Positions 26,292 through 39,000 of a stretch of 64,000 nucleotides of DNA are shown here, piece after piece. The notes under the pieces are model-generated. The model had not been told where the DNA came from, did not search any database, and saw only the letters and a list, made by a program, of their open reading frames with translations. The DNA comes from Pratylenchus scribneri. Taxonomy: Eukaryota > Nematoda > Chromadorea > Rhabditida > Pratylenchidae. The DNA lies in contig JAQSEB010000117.1 in the NCBI GenBank assembly GCA_030063045.1, forward strand, positions 744,001 to 808,000, written 5' to 3'. The translations under genes were made by a program, and so were the position numbers. How positions within the stretch are numbered: the stretch's first letter is position 1; every line of letters starts with the position of its first letter.

Positions 26292-29131
26292 ATGGAGCCG
26301 TTTGTTCTACGCCGATTTTTGGTGGAAAATAAATGGCCGCCAATGCAATTTTGGAGTGATTTAGAATATTTGCGAAAAAAATTTGGACGTGGCAAAAGGC
26401 TTAGAGTGAGGATTGGGTTGAGGCGAAAATTAAAGGGCGAGGTGCCTAAAAAATTTAAAATATGATTGATTTCCAAAAATTTTGAAAGATTCTGCATGAT
26501 AATAAAAGTGAATTCCTTGAATTTGACAACATTGGGGAAATGTTGGACTGGATGAATGGGCGGCATGATGGCTCACCATCACCTTCAACTCATTGGGCCT
26601 ATTTGGATTATCGGGATATCCTGGAATTAATGGATGAAGAGGAGGCGGCTAAAGTCGATTGGGCCAAATTGGGGGTAATCCAGCAGACGAAGGAGGAAGA
26701 GGTTTATGAGGAAGAGGAAGAAGCGGCCAGCAGCTGGCATGATTCGACCCTTTGGATCGGTGGGAATTTCGAGAAAATGAGATTGGCAAACATTTTTGTG
26801 CCAAACATAGTTTGGATTCCTCTTAAATATAGACTAAAAATTTTGGCCAAGAAATAACTAAAATTATCAAATATAATATATAATGGGCAATTCGATGCGA
26901 ATTAATGAAAAAAATGATCGAATATTTAATTAATTCCATTTTTGGAGGGCATTTTGATTTCTCTCACTAACAAGATTTGTTCATTAAAGGCAGTCCTGGC
27001 GCCTATACTCCTTGCCATTTTGACACATATGGTTTCAATTTGCATGCTCAAATCGTTGGCCATAAACGTTGGCTTCTCTTTCCACCCAAAACTCCGTTGT
27101 TGCCAATTCGTTTGCCCTATGAGGAATCAAGCGTGTTTTCCAACCTCGATGTTTTGGGCGGCCCTCGAAGTGATAAACGATTGGCGGCAATTGTGCCAAG
27201 AGTCGTGACAATGGCACCAGGGGATTTACTGTTTGTGCCACCCAAATGGTTTCTACAAGTTTTTTATATAGAAATAAATTCTAATTTTCATATTTAATGA
27301 ACAATTACATAAGATATAACATATCCTTTTGTTAAAAACTTTTATGATTATGAAAAAGAAATTTTTCAGTTTAATGTAAGAAATAATCCATCCAGCAGTT
27401 TTAAATCAACCTATTTTAATTCCGCCTAGCGAACTTAGAATAATTCCGCCTGGAGAACCTAGAATAATTCCGCCTGTTTTAATTCCGCCTGGCGAACTTA
27501 GAATAATTCCGCCTGTTTTAATTCCGCCTGGCGAACTTAGAATAATTCCGCCTGGCGAACTTAGAATAATTCCGCCTGTTTTAATTCCGCCTGGCGAACT
27601 TAGAATAATTCCGCCTGGCGAACTTAGAATAATTCCGCCTGGCGAACTTAGAATAATTCCGCCTGTTTTGCTTAGAATAATTCCGACTGGCGAACTTAGA
27701 ATAATTCCGCCTGGCGAACTTAGAATAATTCGATCTGTTTCTAAGAATAATTCCGTCTTTATCTAATTTTAATTCCCCCTTGTTAGAATAAATCTCCTGT
27801 TCTGTTCAACTAGCAATTAGTCTAGAAATTATTAAATATTTCCCAAAATAATTCTTTTTGCCTTTTGATTTTGATGTTTTAATTATTCAATTTATTGGAA
27901 TTGGATGGAACAATTAGAATATGAAGAGAGTTAATTGTATCGAAACAATTTGTCAATTTTGACCTATTAAGGTGGCATTCAGTGCAATGTGTTCAAGGCC
28001 CAGATCCATTATCAAGCGTCAGCATTTCCGTGAATAAATGGTTTCCTGTGGAGGAGGATGAGCGAGAAAGTGCAAAAGAGGCGCTACTCAAATTTATTGT
28101 AAACTATATATTTTTTTTGGCATTTAAACAAAAATGGGAATACTTTATTGACACTTATTTCCCTTCTTCACAGTATAGATGGCGGTTGGCTCCAATTCCG
28201 GAATATTGAACCCAAAAGAGCATATTTGCCTGTCAGAACAAAGCTCAATAATGGAAGGGGATTTGGATGAATTAGCCGAATTTGTGCAGTTTCGATTGGA
28301 ACAATTTGGGAATGGAAAATTAAATGGGGGAAATTGGTGAGCGATTTATTAGGGAATTTGGGAGGGAAGGACACTTATGGCCATATGGCCTTTTCTATCC
28401 CCCTATTCTTGAGTATGCATATCAAATGTTCCTTCTAAAATCCCAAAAGTTTTTGAAAGATTAGCTTAATAATTAAATAATCACTGAATAAAAAAAATAA
28501 TAGGGAATTCATAGATTGAGCAATTCGAATATCTGTTAAATTTTGCCGAAATCGAATTAACATATTTATGACAATGAATTTCCTCACCTAAAACCAAAGA
28601 AATGGCTTGTTCATTTGTACATAGATCTTAGCTAGAAAGAAATCCTAAAGAAAATATTTGGTTAATTGCTTATTGTTGGGATTACTGTACCAAAAATGGG
28701 AACTGGGAAGGGCAAAATTCTTTTTCTAAACTCTCCATCCATTCTTAGATAATTTTCAAGCAATTTTATAATGTGCATTTTTTAGTATTGATGTACAAAA
28801 TGGGACGGCCATGGATGGATCTTCAAAGGCAAAAAGACCGAGAATGGCGAAGGAGGAGAAGGAGCCATCATCCCAATCCCAACTCAATTTTTTCTACAGT
28901 AATTTTTCTGGCCATCATTCAGGTGAATCGCTGCCTCAGGTCAAATGGGATGATTTGAAACTGGAAGAGGAGGGAATTGAAGGAAAAAAGGAAGAAAGTG
29001 AAGAGAAATTGCCAGCCGCCAAATTAAAGTTGGAATTGTTGGAGGCGATAAGCAGTTCCACAGTTTTGGATGCAATTTTGGATGAATTAATCAGCAGAAA
29101 AGGAGATAGAAAGAAAATGGATGATGTTTAG
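26292..29131 (+). CDS. JmjC-domain protein, HSPBAP1-like
   Basis: Exons 26292-26441, 26489-26759, 26990-27248, 27972-28098, 28179-28336 and 28786-29131 join in frame to 436 residues (human HSPBAP1 is 488). Landmarks follow the family closely: HWAYLDYRDI, STLWIG, then across an intron SPGAYTPCHFDTYGFNLHAQ, KRWLLFPPKTP, PYEESSVFSNLDV, PGDLLFVPPKWWHSV. These give the cupin H-x-D...H iron-binding triad of Fe(II)/2-oxoglutarate oxygenases (HFD plus WWH). The second His side is rebuilt only after removing the 723-bp intron 27249-27971, which contains a 24-bp repeat array. The C-terminal half is charged and not conserved. The human protein binds the small heat-shock protein HSPB1; the substrate is not established. 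The exon-5 acceptor at 28178 was chosen because the nearer AG would bring an early stop. Confidence 0.85.
27415..27770 (+). repeat. 24-bp minisatellite array 1, intron 3 of the HSPBAP1-like gene
   Basis: About 15 units. Most end GGCGAACTTAG; others carry TGTTTTAATTCC, a short 15-bp form. Edges are degenerate (TCTGTTTCTAAG, CGTCTTTATC). All lies inside intron 27249-27971, sense strand. Confidence 0.95.
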
Positions 29132-30821
29132 CATTTAATTTATTTCAAAATATTTATATATTTTATTTTGACCTTATCCGATTTATAAATGTTTAACCAA
29201 TAAATTTGGAACTTTTGATTTAAAATAAATATTCGAGGCCAATTAGATCGTGCCGAATCGCCTTTAACAATCAAATTAATTCATTCCATAATTTAATATT
29301 TTTGCATTCAAAATCATATTGGAGGGAAATCGCCACTCCTCACCGAAGAAGATAATCCTCCCTTTTAATAAATTATTTTATTAATGAGGCAATTTCCCAA
29401 AACAATGAATCCATTCTGAATTCTCAGATTTGATTGTCCAAACAAGTTCAATTCACTTTTACACTCCAATGCTGAATTTCCCTTATTCTGAATCGTTGTT
29501 CGTTGGCCAACCTCTCTGGCCACAAAAAGTGTGCTATTTGGTGGCCAAAGCCCGCACAATCAATTCAACAAATGTGCACGCAAATGGGGTAGTGAGCAAT
29601 GCCTTTTGGAAAGGCAGATGTGCATTACTATGAGGGCAGAAGGAATGAAGGTTGCCAAGGGGGCTACTGCTGTTGCCTCCAAGCAAACCTCCAATGGCCA
29701 CAAAGTAGAGGGGCAAAGGCAATTCCCGATTCCCGACTTCCACCCATTTTCCTCCCCTCCATTCCTCCTATTCCCGTCGTAATAATGTGTGTGTGCTGTG
29801 TTTTTGTGTGTGGCGCTTTTGGCCTGCTTTTGCCCGACTGCCTCTGCTCAGTGCTGCTGCATTCCCTCCTCTTTCCGCCTGCCCCTCAAGGGCCAAAATT
29901 CTGCTGAGCGAGCGGATTGGAAAAATGGCGTGCAGCGACGCACACTCGAGTGAGAAAGTGCTTTGGGGAAATGGGCGAAAATGTTGGGGCTGTGCGCTCG
30001 CCACAAAGCAGTAAGCAGCAGTCCCCAACCTCCATCCATCCATCCAACCATTCTACATTCATTTTCCATCCATTCCGTCCGTCAACAAATTTTTTACATT
30101 CTGTTCTGACTAAAAAAATATTTTTGAGACCATCATTTTATCGGTACCCAGGGTAAAAACATTAATTAAACCTAAATTTTGAACCATGGATTGCCATTTT
30201 TGATCAGTTTACCGAAACATCATTCCCTTTGAATGCCACTCCACTATAATCCCCCTACCGCCAATTTCTAGACCTATATTCCATTCGCATTTTCTCTTAA
30301 ATGAGAGTATTGCGGGGAATATTTTGTGGTTGCAAGCAGTGGCTTCAAACCAGCTTTGCAAAAAATACGAAGTGAAACCGATGCGAGAAAAAGGCATTAA
30401 AAGAGAGGAATTGGCCCTAACATTGGCCACGCGCCTCTCCTCCAACTTTTTTGTGAAATCCAGTAGGAAAATGAAGGCGCACTAATTTTGCGAAATATGC
30501 GATTGCACATTCAACCATATTTCTTCGACTAGCATTCAAATTTAAGTTTTCCAAACCAACAATTGCTTAAATAATAATTTTAAATGCCCCCAGGAAATGT
30601 TCTTCAGAAAATTCTTTCAATTTTATTTATAATTGCCTTATTTCATTTTATTACCAAATTTATTATACCGTATTTCTTCTATGAGTGGCCCAAGGGCTAC
30701 TAAATTTAAGTGACCCTCTTAATAATAAGAGAGGCTACAAATTGAAAGGGAACTTTCTTTTAATAGAAAGAGGAGGACCATTTGAGCTTTTAATTTACAA
30801 TAATTTAGCCAAAATATAAAA
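29132..30821. other. 1.7-kb intergenic region with a GC-richer patch
   Basis: AATAAA at 29199 is a likely end for the HSPBAP1-like transcript. The stretch 29500-30060 is clearly less AT-rich than its surroundings and carries simple motifs (CCATCCATCCATCC near 30031, runs of TGTG near 29785). Several overlapping open frames there have no consistent codon bias or known domain, so I read it as regulatory or 5' UTR sequence of the zinc-finger gene. Near 30710-30775 two short hairpins follow each other (CTCTTA with TAAGAG; CTTTCT with AGAAAG). Confidence 0.5.
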
Positions 30822-33800
30822 ATGCTGCCATTTGGTGGTGGTTCATCATCAGCAAACATCAAAAATTCACAAAAAAGACAACAAAGAATGCAACCAAATT
30901 ATGCAATTGTGCATTTGCCCGAGGGCACAAATGTTCTGCATTTTTATCAACTTCTTGTTTGTTTTTCCCCGAAATAAATTTGAATAATTTTGGAGATTTT
31001 CAGCTCGAGAATGGTTTCCCCGAAGTGTCCTTTGTGAATGAAGTACGCGAGAATGCATTTTTGCCATCATTGAGTGGAATAAATGGGCCAAATTCGGCTG
31101 CATCAAATCAACAAAAATCAACCCAAAAGACGCAACAAATTTCGGCAAATTTGGCAAATGGCTTCAACAATGTGATGTTAACCGATTCCACAACAATTGC
31201 AAATGCTATTGAAAATGCTCGAGGTGTGGTGGATTTATGGGAATTCATTTTTGGCAACAAATTTGGTGCAAATTTATTCTGTTGGGTTTAACCTTTTTCG
31301 TTCCAAATTCGATGGCCATTTTATATATTTCATAAGAGATCATAAATTTATTAAAATGAATTATTGTGGTGGCCTATAAATGCTTTTCAATTTAGCACTT
31401 CTCCGTTATCATTTGCCACAAAAACAATCGGCAAATGCCCAAAATGATTATTCACCGCAACAATCAACCTCATCATCCACTCAAATTGGCCATTCCCGTC
31501 AACGAACCACTCCACAATTGCCAATCCAGGCTGCTCTACAACAAATTGTTTCCCAGTCATTTAAACAACAGCAAATTGTCCAACCACCTCAATCCCAACA
31601 ACAATTCATCACCCTTTCCGGTTCATCCCAAAATTCATCGTCGCCAGCCTCAATCGCAGCTGCTGATTCTCCTTCGATGAATCAAGGGCAGGGAATGGAG
31701 CAACAAATTGCGGAAGCAGGGAATAATAATGGCCAAAAGCAACAAAATGATGAATTGGCCATTTGCCAATTGTGCAATAATAGAATAATGTGAGTGGGGC
31801 AAATTAAAAATTGATGGATCCATTAATTGGAATTTTGTATTTTCCATTCTGAATCAATCGCATTGGATCTCATTATTATGTCTTAAGAAATTGCTCTTAC
31901 TTAGTTAAGGAAAAATAACGCTTCTTAGTTAAGTTAGAATAATTTCGTTTGATTTCACCTGCTGCTGGTTAAGAATAATTCCGCCTGTTTAGTTAGAATA
32001 ATTCCGCCTGGTTTACTTAGAATAATTCCGCCTGTTTAGTTAGAATAATTCCGCCTGGTTTACTTAGAATAATTCCGCCTGTTTAGTTAGAATAATTCCG
32101 CCTGGTTTACTTAGAATAATTCCGCCTGTTTAGTTAGAATAATTCCGCCTGGTTTACTTATAATAATTCCGCCTGTTTAGTTAGAATAATTCCGCCTGTT
32201 TAGTTAGAATAATTCCGCCTGGTTTACTTAGAATAATTCCGCCTGTTTAGTTAGAATAATTCCGCCTGGTTTACTTAGAATAATTCCGCCTGTTTAGTTA
32301 GAATAATTCCGCCTGGTTTACTTAGAATAATTCCGCCTGTTTAGTTAGAATAATTCCGCCTGGTTTACTTAGAATAATTCCGCCTGTTTAGTTAGAATAA
32401 TTCCGCCTGTTTTACTTAGAATAATTCCGCCTGTTTTACTTAGAATAATTCCGCCTGTTTTTAAGAATAATTCCACCTATTTAGTTAGAATAATTCCGCC
32501 TGTTTTACTTAGAATAATTCCGCCTGTTTTTAAGAATAATTCCACCTATTTAGTTAGAATAATTCCGCCTGGTTTACTTAGAATAATTCCGCCTGTTTAG
32601 TTAGAATAATTCCGCCTGTTTTACTTAGAATAATTCCGCCTGTTTAGTTAGAATAATTCCGCCTGTTTTGCTTAGAATAATTCCGCCTGTTTAGTTAGAA
32701 TAATTCCGCCTGTTTTAGTTAGAATAATTCCGCCTGTTTTACTTAGAATAATTCCGCCTGTTTAGTTAGAATAATTCCGCCTGTTTTACTTAGAATAATT
32801 CCGCCTGGTTTACTTAGAATAATTCCGCCTGTTTTGGTTAGAATAATTCCGCCTGTTTTACTTAGAATAATTCCGCCTGTTTAGTTAGTGTTGCAGCTAA
32901 AGATTCCCTTCATTTTTTATAAAAAAATTTTACGTAATTTTACAATTAATTTTTTAAACGAGAGAATCAGCATTTTTTGCGGGATTAAAAATAAACTCCT
33001 GAAAAATCATGTACAGAATCCTATTTTACAATGAATTCAAAATTTTAAGGGCTATTATACAGGGATGAAGCCTTTAAATTCGGAAACCAAGGAAACTATT
33101 TATCAATTTCATTCGATATTATTATCCACCTTTTTCATTTCCAATACATTTTTAGGTCCACTCGTTTGAGCAATTTGACCAACCATGTCCGTCGTCATGC
33201 CTCAATGAAACAATATCGATGTTGCCATTGCGAATATTCGCACAATGAAATGGCCAAAGTCCGCCTCCATATGTCCCACAATCATCGGGACTTCGATTCA
33301 CAACCAGTCGACCAATTGACATTCGAAATGCAATTGCAATGGGGTCTTCTCATGGAACAATGCTTTCCCGAACATGCAAAGGTCCAATTTGAGGGAATTC
33401 TAATTTATTTAAAATACCTAAATCCTCTATCAGTGTCCCTCTCTATTAGGCCTTCCCTCTCTATTAAGAGCACCTTCTACTTTTGAAATTTAGTAACCCC
33501 TGGACTATAGGATTTACGGTGTTAAATTAATCAAAATATACATTAAATTAAAATAGCCAAAAAAATAATCCAATCAATTCAAATTCAGCGTTTTGGCCCC
33601 TCTGCCGCCAATTCCCAATTTCGTTGCTTGGATCAGCTCCAAAAATGTGTGGACTTGGAGCGAAGTTATGCTTGCATTGAATGCGGCGAATTGGTGCCAG
33701 GATATAAGCTGATTAACCATTTGGAGGATACTCACAAAGGGGAATGTGCGGCATCGGCTTGTGCGGAATGCGGCTACGAAAGTAGTTCCCAATGGAAAGT

Positions 33801-35104
33801 TCGTCTGCATATTAGTGTGAAACATGCGGAAAAGGCGGCGGATGTGGCCGTGGAACAAAGAGAACAATCCAAGAATCCAATGATTTTTCTGCATAAATTC
33901 TTTTCTGAGGTGAGCAAATTGTTCCAAAATGTACGAATAATTAATGTTGGATTTGGGTTTCCATTAAAATTTATAAATGAATTCCATAATTAATTCTTAT
34001 TCCAAATTCTTCTATAGAATAAGCTTATAGATAAGCCTTTGAAGGTGTGAGGGAGGGAGTCTTGATTGAAAGGATTTTTTGGATCATATTGGATGTTAAA
34101 TCGCTGAACAATTTTCGATAAAATAATAGAAATTTTTAATAGTAAATAATATTATTATGTATTACCAAATTGATCTAATGTTGAAATTATAATTGAACAT
34201 TTAAAAAATGGGAAAATCCATATTCAATGTTTTATCCACAGATACAAATTCCATGGCTTGAAGAGGAGGAGGCGAATTTGGTGGCTGAATTACGCGACAA
34301 AAATGTGGCCAACCAAAATGAGAGACCACAATCAGCAACAATATCAGGAGTGGGAAATATGATAGAGGGGGAAAATGATGGAGACAGCAATCAGCAACCG
34401 GACAAAAATGGTGAGGAAAAATTGGATATTGGATTTTTGGCCAATTCTATTTTTATTTATATTAATTTTAAAAAATAAATAAATTTAATCCTCTCCTCTT
34501 TATTTTAAAGGGCTTATTGAGGTGTCAAACAATTTGGAGGAAATTGGACCGAAAAATAATGAAAGTGGAAGAAAATTTAAAGAAGAGCCCAGGGAAATGG
34601 CCATAACCGAAAATGAAGAAGCAGATGAAGGGGACAATAGGGAAATGATGCTAAAGGGTGCAGAACAACAACAAAAAGGAGGAACAAGCGATTCCACATT
34701 ACCGTCAACAGAAAGAATGGTTGGTCTAAATTATAATATTATTAATCCATTTTATTAATATATTGACCAATTAGCATTCAAATATACTTAATTTTAGAAT
34801 TTAAAATTAAACGAGAGTGAATTGACAAATGAAAACTTAATATTATTAATTAATAATATCAATTACCATCCCCCAATTTATTTAGTCTTCCAATTCGCGT
34901 AAACGTGAACGAAATATGTCGGCCAGTAGCAGCAACATTGAAGCAGTGAACAACAAAGAAGGGGATGATGAGGAATTGACACCGAAAAAGAGGCAAAGTT
35001 TACGGCAGAGCAATCGAATTATGCAAATGCAACAAAAACAGCAAAAAACATCGATCGGCAGTGCCGGGAATTCTTCCGGCTCATTTCAACCTAAAAGGAA
35101 ATGA
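30822..35104 (+). CDS. C2H2 zinc-finger protein with two finger pairs
   Basis: Exons 30822-30956, 31004-31223, 31396-31789, 33156-33381, 33589-33909, 34242-34410, 34511-34719 and 34886-35104 keep frame and give 630 residues. Fingers: CQLCNNRIMSTRLSNLTNH.. (C-x2-C-x14-H-x3-H), CCHCEYSHNEMAKVRLHMSH (C-x2-C-x12-H-x4-H), then after a linker CIECGELVPGYKLINHLEDT (x11, x4) and CAECGYESSSQWKVRLHISV (x12, x4). The N-terminus is Gln/Ser-rich; the C-terminus is acidic then basic, with likely nuclear signals RKRER and PKKRQ. It should be a nuclear DNA-binding or RNA-binding regulator. I do not recognise an orthologue. The first finger is interrupted after its second Cys by a 1,366-bp intron (31790-33155) filled largely by a 24-bp repeat array. 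Confidence 0.8.
31960..32888 (+). repeat. 24-bp minisatellite array 2, zinc-finger gene intron 3
   Basis: About 38 units, the longest array. Two unit types alternate over much of it: one ending TGTTTAGTTAG (23 bp) and one ending TGGTTTACTTAG (24 bp), giving a 47-bp higher-order period. Later units shift to TGTTTTACTTAG. The left edge decays (GAATAATTTCGTTTGATTTC). Confidence 0.95.
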
Positions 35105-36004
35105 GGAAGAGGAAAAATTGTTAAGAAAATATAAAGGGGAAATAATTAAAAGTTGTAATCATCATTCATCCAAAATATTTACTTTAATTTGATTCATTCA
35201 TTTTGATTTGAATTTTTAATTCTTCAATTAGATAAATAAATATATAAAAATTATTCTAAAAATATTAATCACCCACATTTAATAATTTAGCAATCTATTT
35301 AAGCTATTAAATGAGAGAAAGGGAGAAGAATACGGTATTTCTGGAAAGGGACACTTTCCTTCACAATAGGCATGCTGGCTGATGAATGATGTGAGATTGC
35401 CCCAGGCATCATTCATTTTCTTATTTTATTATTCCTCCCTTCTATGAATTCATCAGTATTCATTTCGAATTGCTGAATAAATTTGATTATCCTCTCAAAT
35501 TTTAAATTCCAAATTTATTAATAAAAATATTTTTATAAATTTATACAAATCAAAAACAAAGAAAAAATATAAAATTTATTTCCTTCCTCTAGCGAATTTA
35601 TTCAAAATATTGCCAATATGTAAATATTTGGTTTAAAATTTAGATTCACATAATAAAAAACATGGAGGAGGAGATAAATTGCCACCGATGATTTTATAAG
35701 ACACTTATGTAATTTGTCAAAATTATTCACATTTTTTGGCCCTTTAAATAAAAATATTCCCACTGTTTTGATTAAATTGAATTATTTCCGAGAAAAATTT
35801 CTGTATTACTAAAATCGATGGCAAAAAATACATAAAAATGAGTGGAGTTTGAGGAAAATAAAAGCACAAAATTGACAAAAATGCATAGATAAAAAAGGGA
35901 AAAATGATCAAAATTATGAGGAATGGAGAAAAATTCTTTGGTATCAATTTGTTCAACCGGATGTTCTAAAATTTACTTAGAAATTAATTATTGCCTCCCA
36001 AATT
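35105..36004. other. tail-to-tail spacer, zinc-finger gene and phosphatase
   Basis: About 900 bp of AT-rich DNA between two convergent stop codons. It contains both 3' UTRs and no supported gene. AATACGGTAT at 35329 is the reverse of a motif seen at 30665, 54481 and 54593. Confidence 0.5.
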
Positions 36005-39000
36005 TCAATTGGACCTTGATTTTCTGCGAATGGCCAATGCAATTGCCTCATACAATGCCACATATTGTTCCGCATTTTGGACCATATTTGTCCGTTGGGA
36101 TCGAAGACGGCTTACTGTATCTTTTACATCGATTAAATGTTCCTAAATGAATGAATTAATATTATTTTTAATTATGATTCTCTTCCAACTTTTGCTAATT
36201 TATCCAATAAAATGTCCAACGCAATGAAAACCCCAGTTCGACCAACACCGGCGCTAAAAATTAAAGAAATATTAATAATAATAATTTTCGATTTTTTGAC
36301 AATCTATTTATTTGCCCATTTTGTTTTGCAAAATTGTTTTTTAAGAAGCTTTTAATTCTGCTTATTTAATTAGAATAATTCCGCCTGGCGAACTTAGAAT
36401 AATTCCGTCTGGCGAACTTAGAATAATTCCGCCTGGCGAACTTAGAATAATTCCGCCTGGCGAACTTAGAATAATTCCGCCTGTTTTAATTCCGCCTGGC
36501 GAACTTAGAATAATTCCGCCTGTTTTGCTTAGAATAATTCCGCCTGGCGAACTTAGAATAATTCCGCCCGGCGAACTAAGAATAATTCCGCCTGGCGAAC
36601 TTAGAATAATTCCGCCTGGCGAACTTAGAATAATTCCGCCTGTTTTAATTCCGCCTGGCGAACTTAGAATAATTCCGCCTGTTTAACTAAGAATAATTCC
36701 GCCCGGCGAACTAAGAATAATTCCGCCCGGCGAACTTAGAATAATTCCGCCCGGCGAACTAAGAATAATTCCGCCCGGCGAACTTAGAATAATTCCGCCC
36801 GGCGAACTAAGAATAATTCCGCTTGTTTCTAAGATTAATTCCGCCATGGAAACATCTGTCTAATTTTGGATGATTGCAATTTGAATCCGTGAATATTTTA
36901 TTCCAACTCTGACAAAAGCCTTTTGAAAAATAATTTTTTCATTTAACTCTTTTCGTAATGTTTTCTTCATTCATTTTATATTTTTTATTATTTGGACCTT
37001 GTTTAATCTTTTCTGACTTGTTTACCTTCTCTAAATATATTTCAATTTTTAAGTGAAAATGGGCAAGTGATCCAATTTTCTTTATTATTCATTTACCTGC
37101 AATGAACTAAAATTGGCCTTCGCCTTGATGATGCGCGAATTGCCTCCACAAATTGTAACAAATTTTCTACATCTCCGGGGCCAGCCGCATCCCGCCACTC
37201 TTTGAAATGCCATTGAAAGATCTGTCAAAATTATGAATTTTTATTGAATATATTTATTTATTTTTTGAATGTCTCACTTTCCTCTCCGGCTGCCCTGTCC
37301 TATGCAACCATAATTCCCTTTGGAAGGAGATGTCATCCTCCGTGACACAATATAAATGCACAGAAAAGTCTGGCCCAAATTGCTCGCTTTCCCCCGGACT
37401 ATCCGGCCAATATTGGGCACATTTTGGCTAAATAATATTAATATTTAACATTATTTTATAAAATTATGATAATAAAGATTTAATCTTAAAAATCAACTCT
37501 AAAGCGGAATCAGAATCTACTATTCTCTGGTTCGTTCATGGATAATAATATACTGTATGCCTTCAGGGAAAATATCTTTTTCGACTCAAAAATTGTTATT
37601 CTATTTAAGCTCTCACTTCAATTCTAATTATTTTTTGTTTAATTTTGTTGCTAATTGGACAGAATATAAAATTGTTGCCAAGATGGATCCAATAATGTAA
37701 AAAAATATTCTAATAATAAAAATTTATAATTCCATTGCCATTTAATTCAATAATTATTCATTCAATTTTATTTTATATTTATTGGAATTAATATTATCAA
37801 GACTAAAATTAATTAAATTAATTCCTTACTAAATTTATCCATTTTTTGCAATTATAGTACCTTTATGCCCTCCTTTGTTTGTGTGAGCATAACAATGCAA
37901 TTGATTTGTTCCTGCCAAACCATTTCCCAAAAATCACGCACCGTATTCACCCTCCTTCCATCGAATGCCTCCTCCGGGCCAATTGGGCCTTGGGCAGCGA
38001 TGTAGGACAGAAGACCATCTTCGGTCTATAAAATTTTAATTTTTTAAATTAGAATTCTAAGGAAATTCCCTAAAATATTTAAAAAGAAATAATCTTAATT
38101 TAAAGTTATGTAAATTGCAATTTATCCTATTATTAATTAATTTGATTAATTTAATTGATTAAATTCCTTTAATAATATTGCCAAATATAAACACAAATTA
38201 ATGGGAATAAATAATTATATTCATAATAAATTAATTAATCATTTTCCCAACATTTATTTTACATGAATGTAACTGCCATTCACAAAATCACTTCTCCCAT
38301 CCGTTCCCCCATATGCACTGTTTGTCCATCGCAATTTGACTCGATTAAATTCAACTAAAATATTTAAATGAATTGGGAATTTAAGGAAGGTAAATTACAG
38401 GGTAAAATGTCGTAGAAGCGATTCTTGCGCATATTTTCTGGCAATTCCGCACTGCTTGACCTTGGCCGAAGTGTGCACATTGATTGTTGATTTAGGCTCT
38501 AAAAAGGATAAATAAAATTGTCAAAGACAAAAAAATTAATAAAAAAATCCCAAATAATCCAAATTTGATTTAAATTCACCTCAAATTCGCCATAAAGTCG
38601 TTCATTTTCATTCTCCGGCACTTTTTCCATTGTTGATTGGAATCGGCGCATCATTAGTGGGCTTTCGCCCCGTTGTCCCATTTTATAGTCTCCTTGGCCC
38701 TCCTCATCCCCATTTCCTTGGCGATCATCGTTCACAACAATTTTGAATGGCCTCAAAATTCAAAAATAAAAAATATTCCAAAGAAATGTCCTAAATTACC
38801 TATTTTTGAGTGTAATTTTCTGTTCCTTTTGGCTGCCCATTTCCAGGCCGATATCATCAACCGGTCGAATGCTATCCTTCCGGCCAACAATTCCATTCGG
38901 TCTTTTTCCACTGGAAATTACGGCGGCACCATTTCCAGTGGATTTTGGCATTGTCCCAGTATTTGTTGATGTGCTCCATTCCTCCTCCTCCTCTTCCACT

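Noticed and set aside
28099..28209. Read-through of the HSPBAP1-like intron as coding
   Set aside because: The frame stays open by chance but ends soon after; splicing to the acceptor at 28178 continues into a long charged exon in frame.
29531..30069. Cluster of overlapping small frames on both strands
   Set aside because: Result of a less AT-rich patch; no domain, no consistent frame, no splice-supported chain.
27415..32888. CRISPR-like array
   Set aside because: Units are directly tandem without unique spacers, in a eukaryotic genome with intron-bearing genes.
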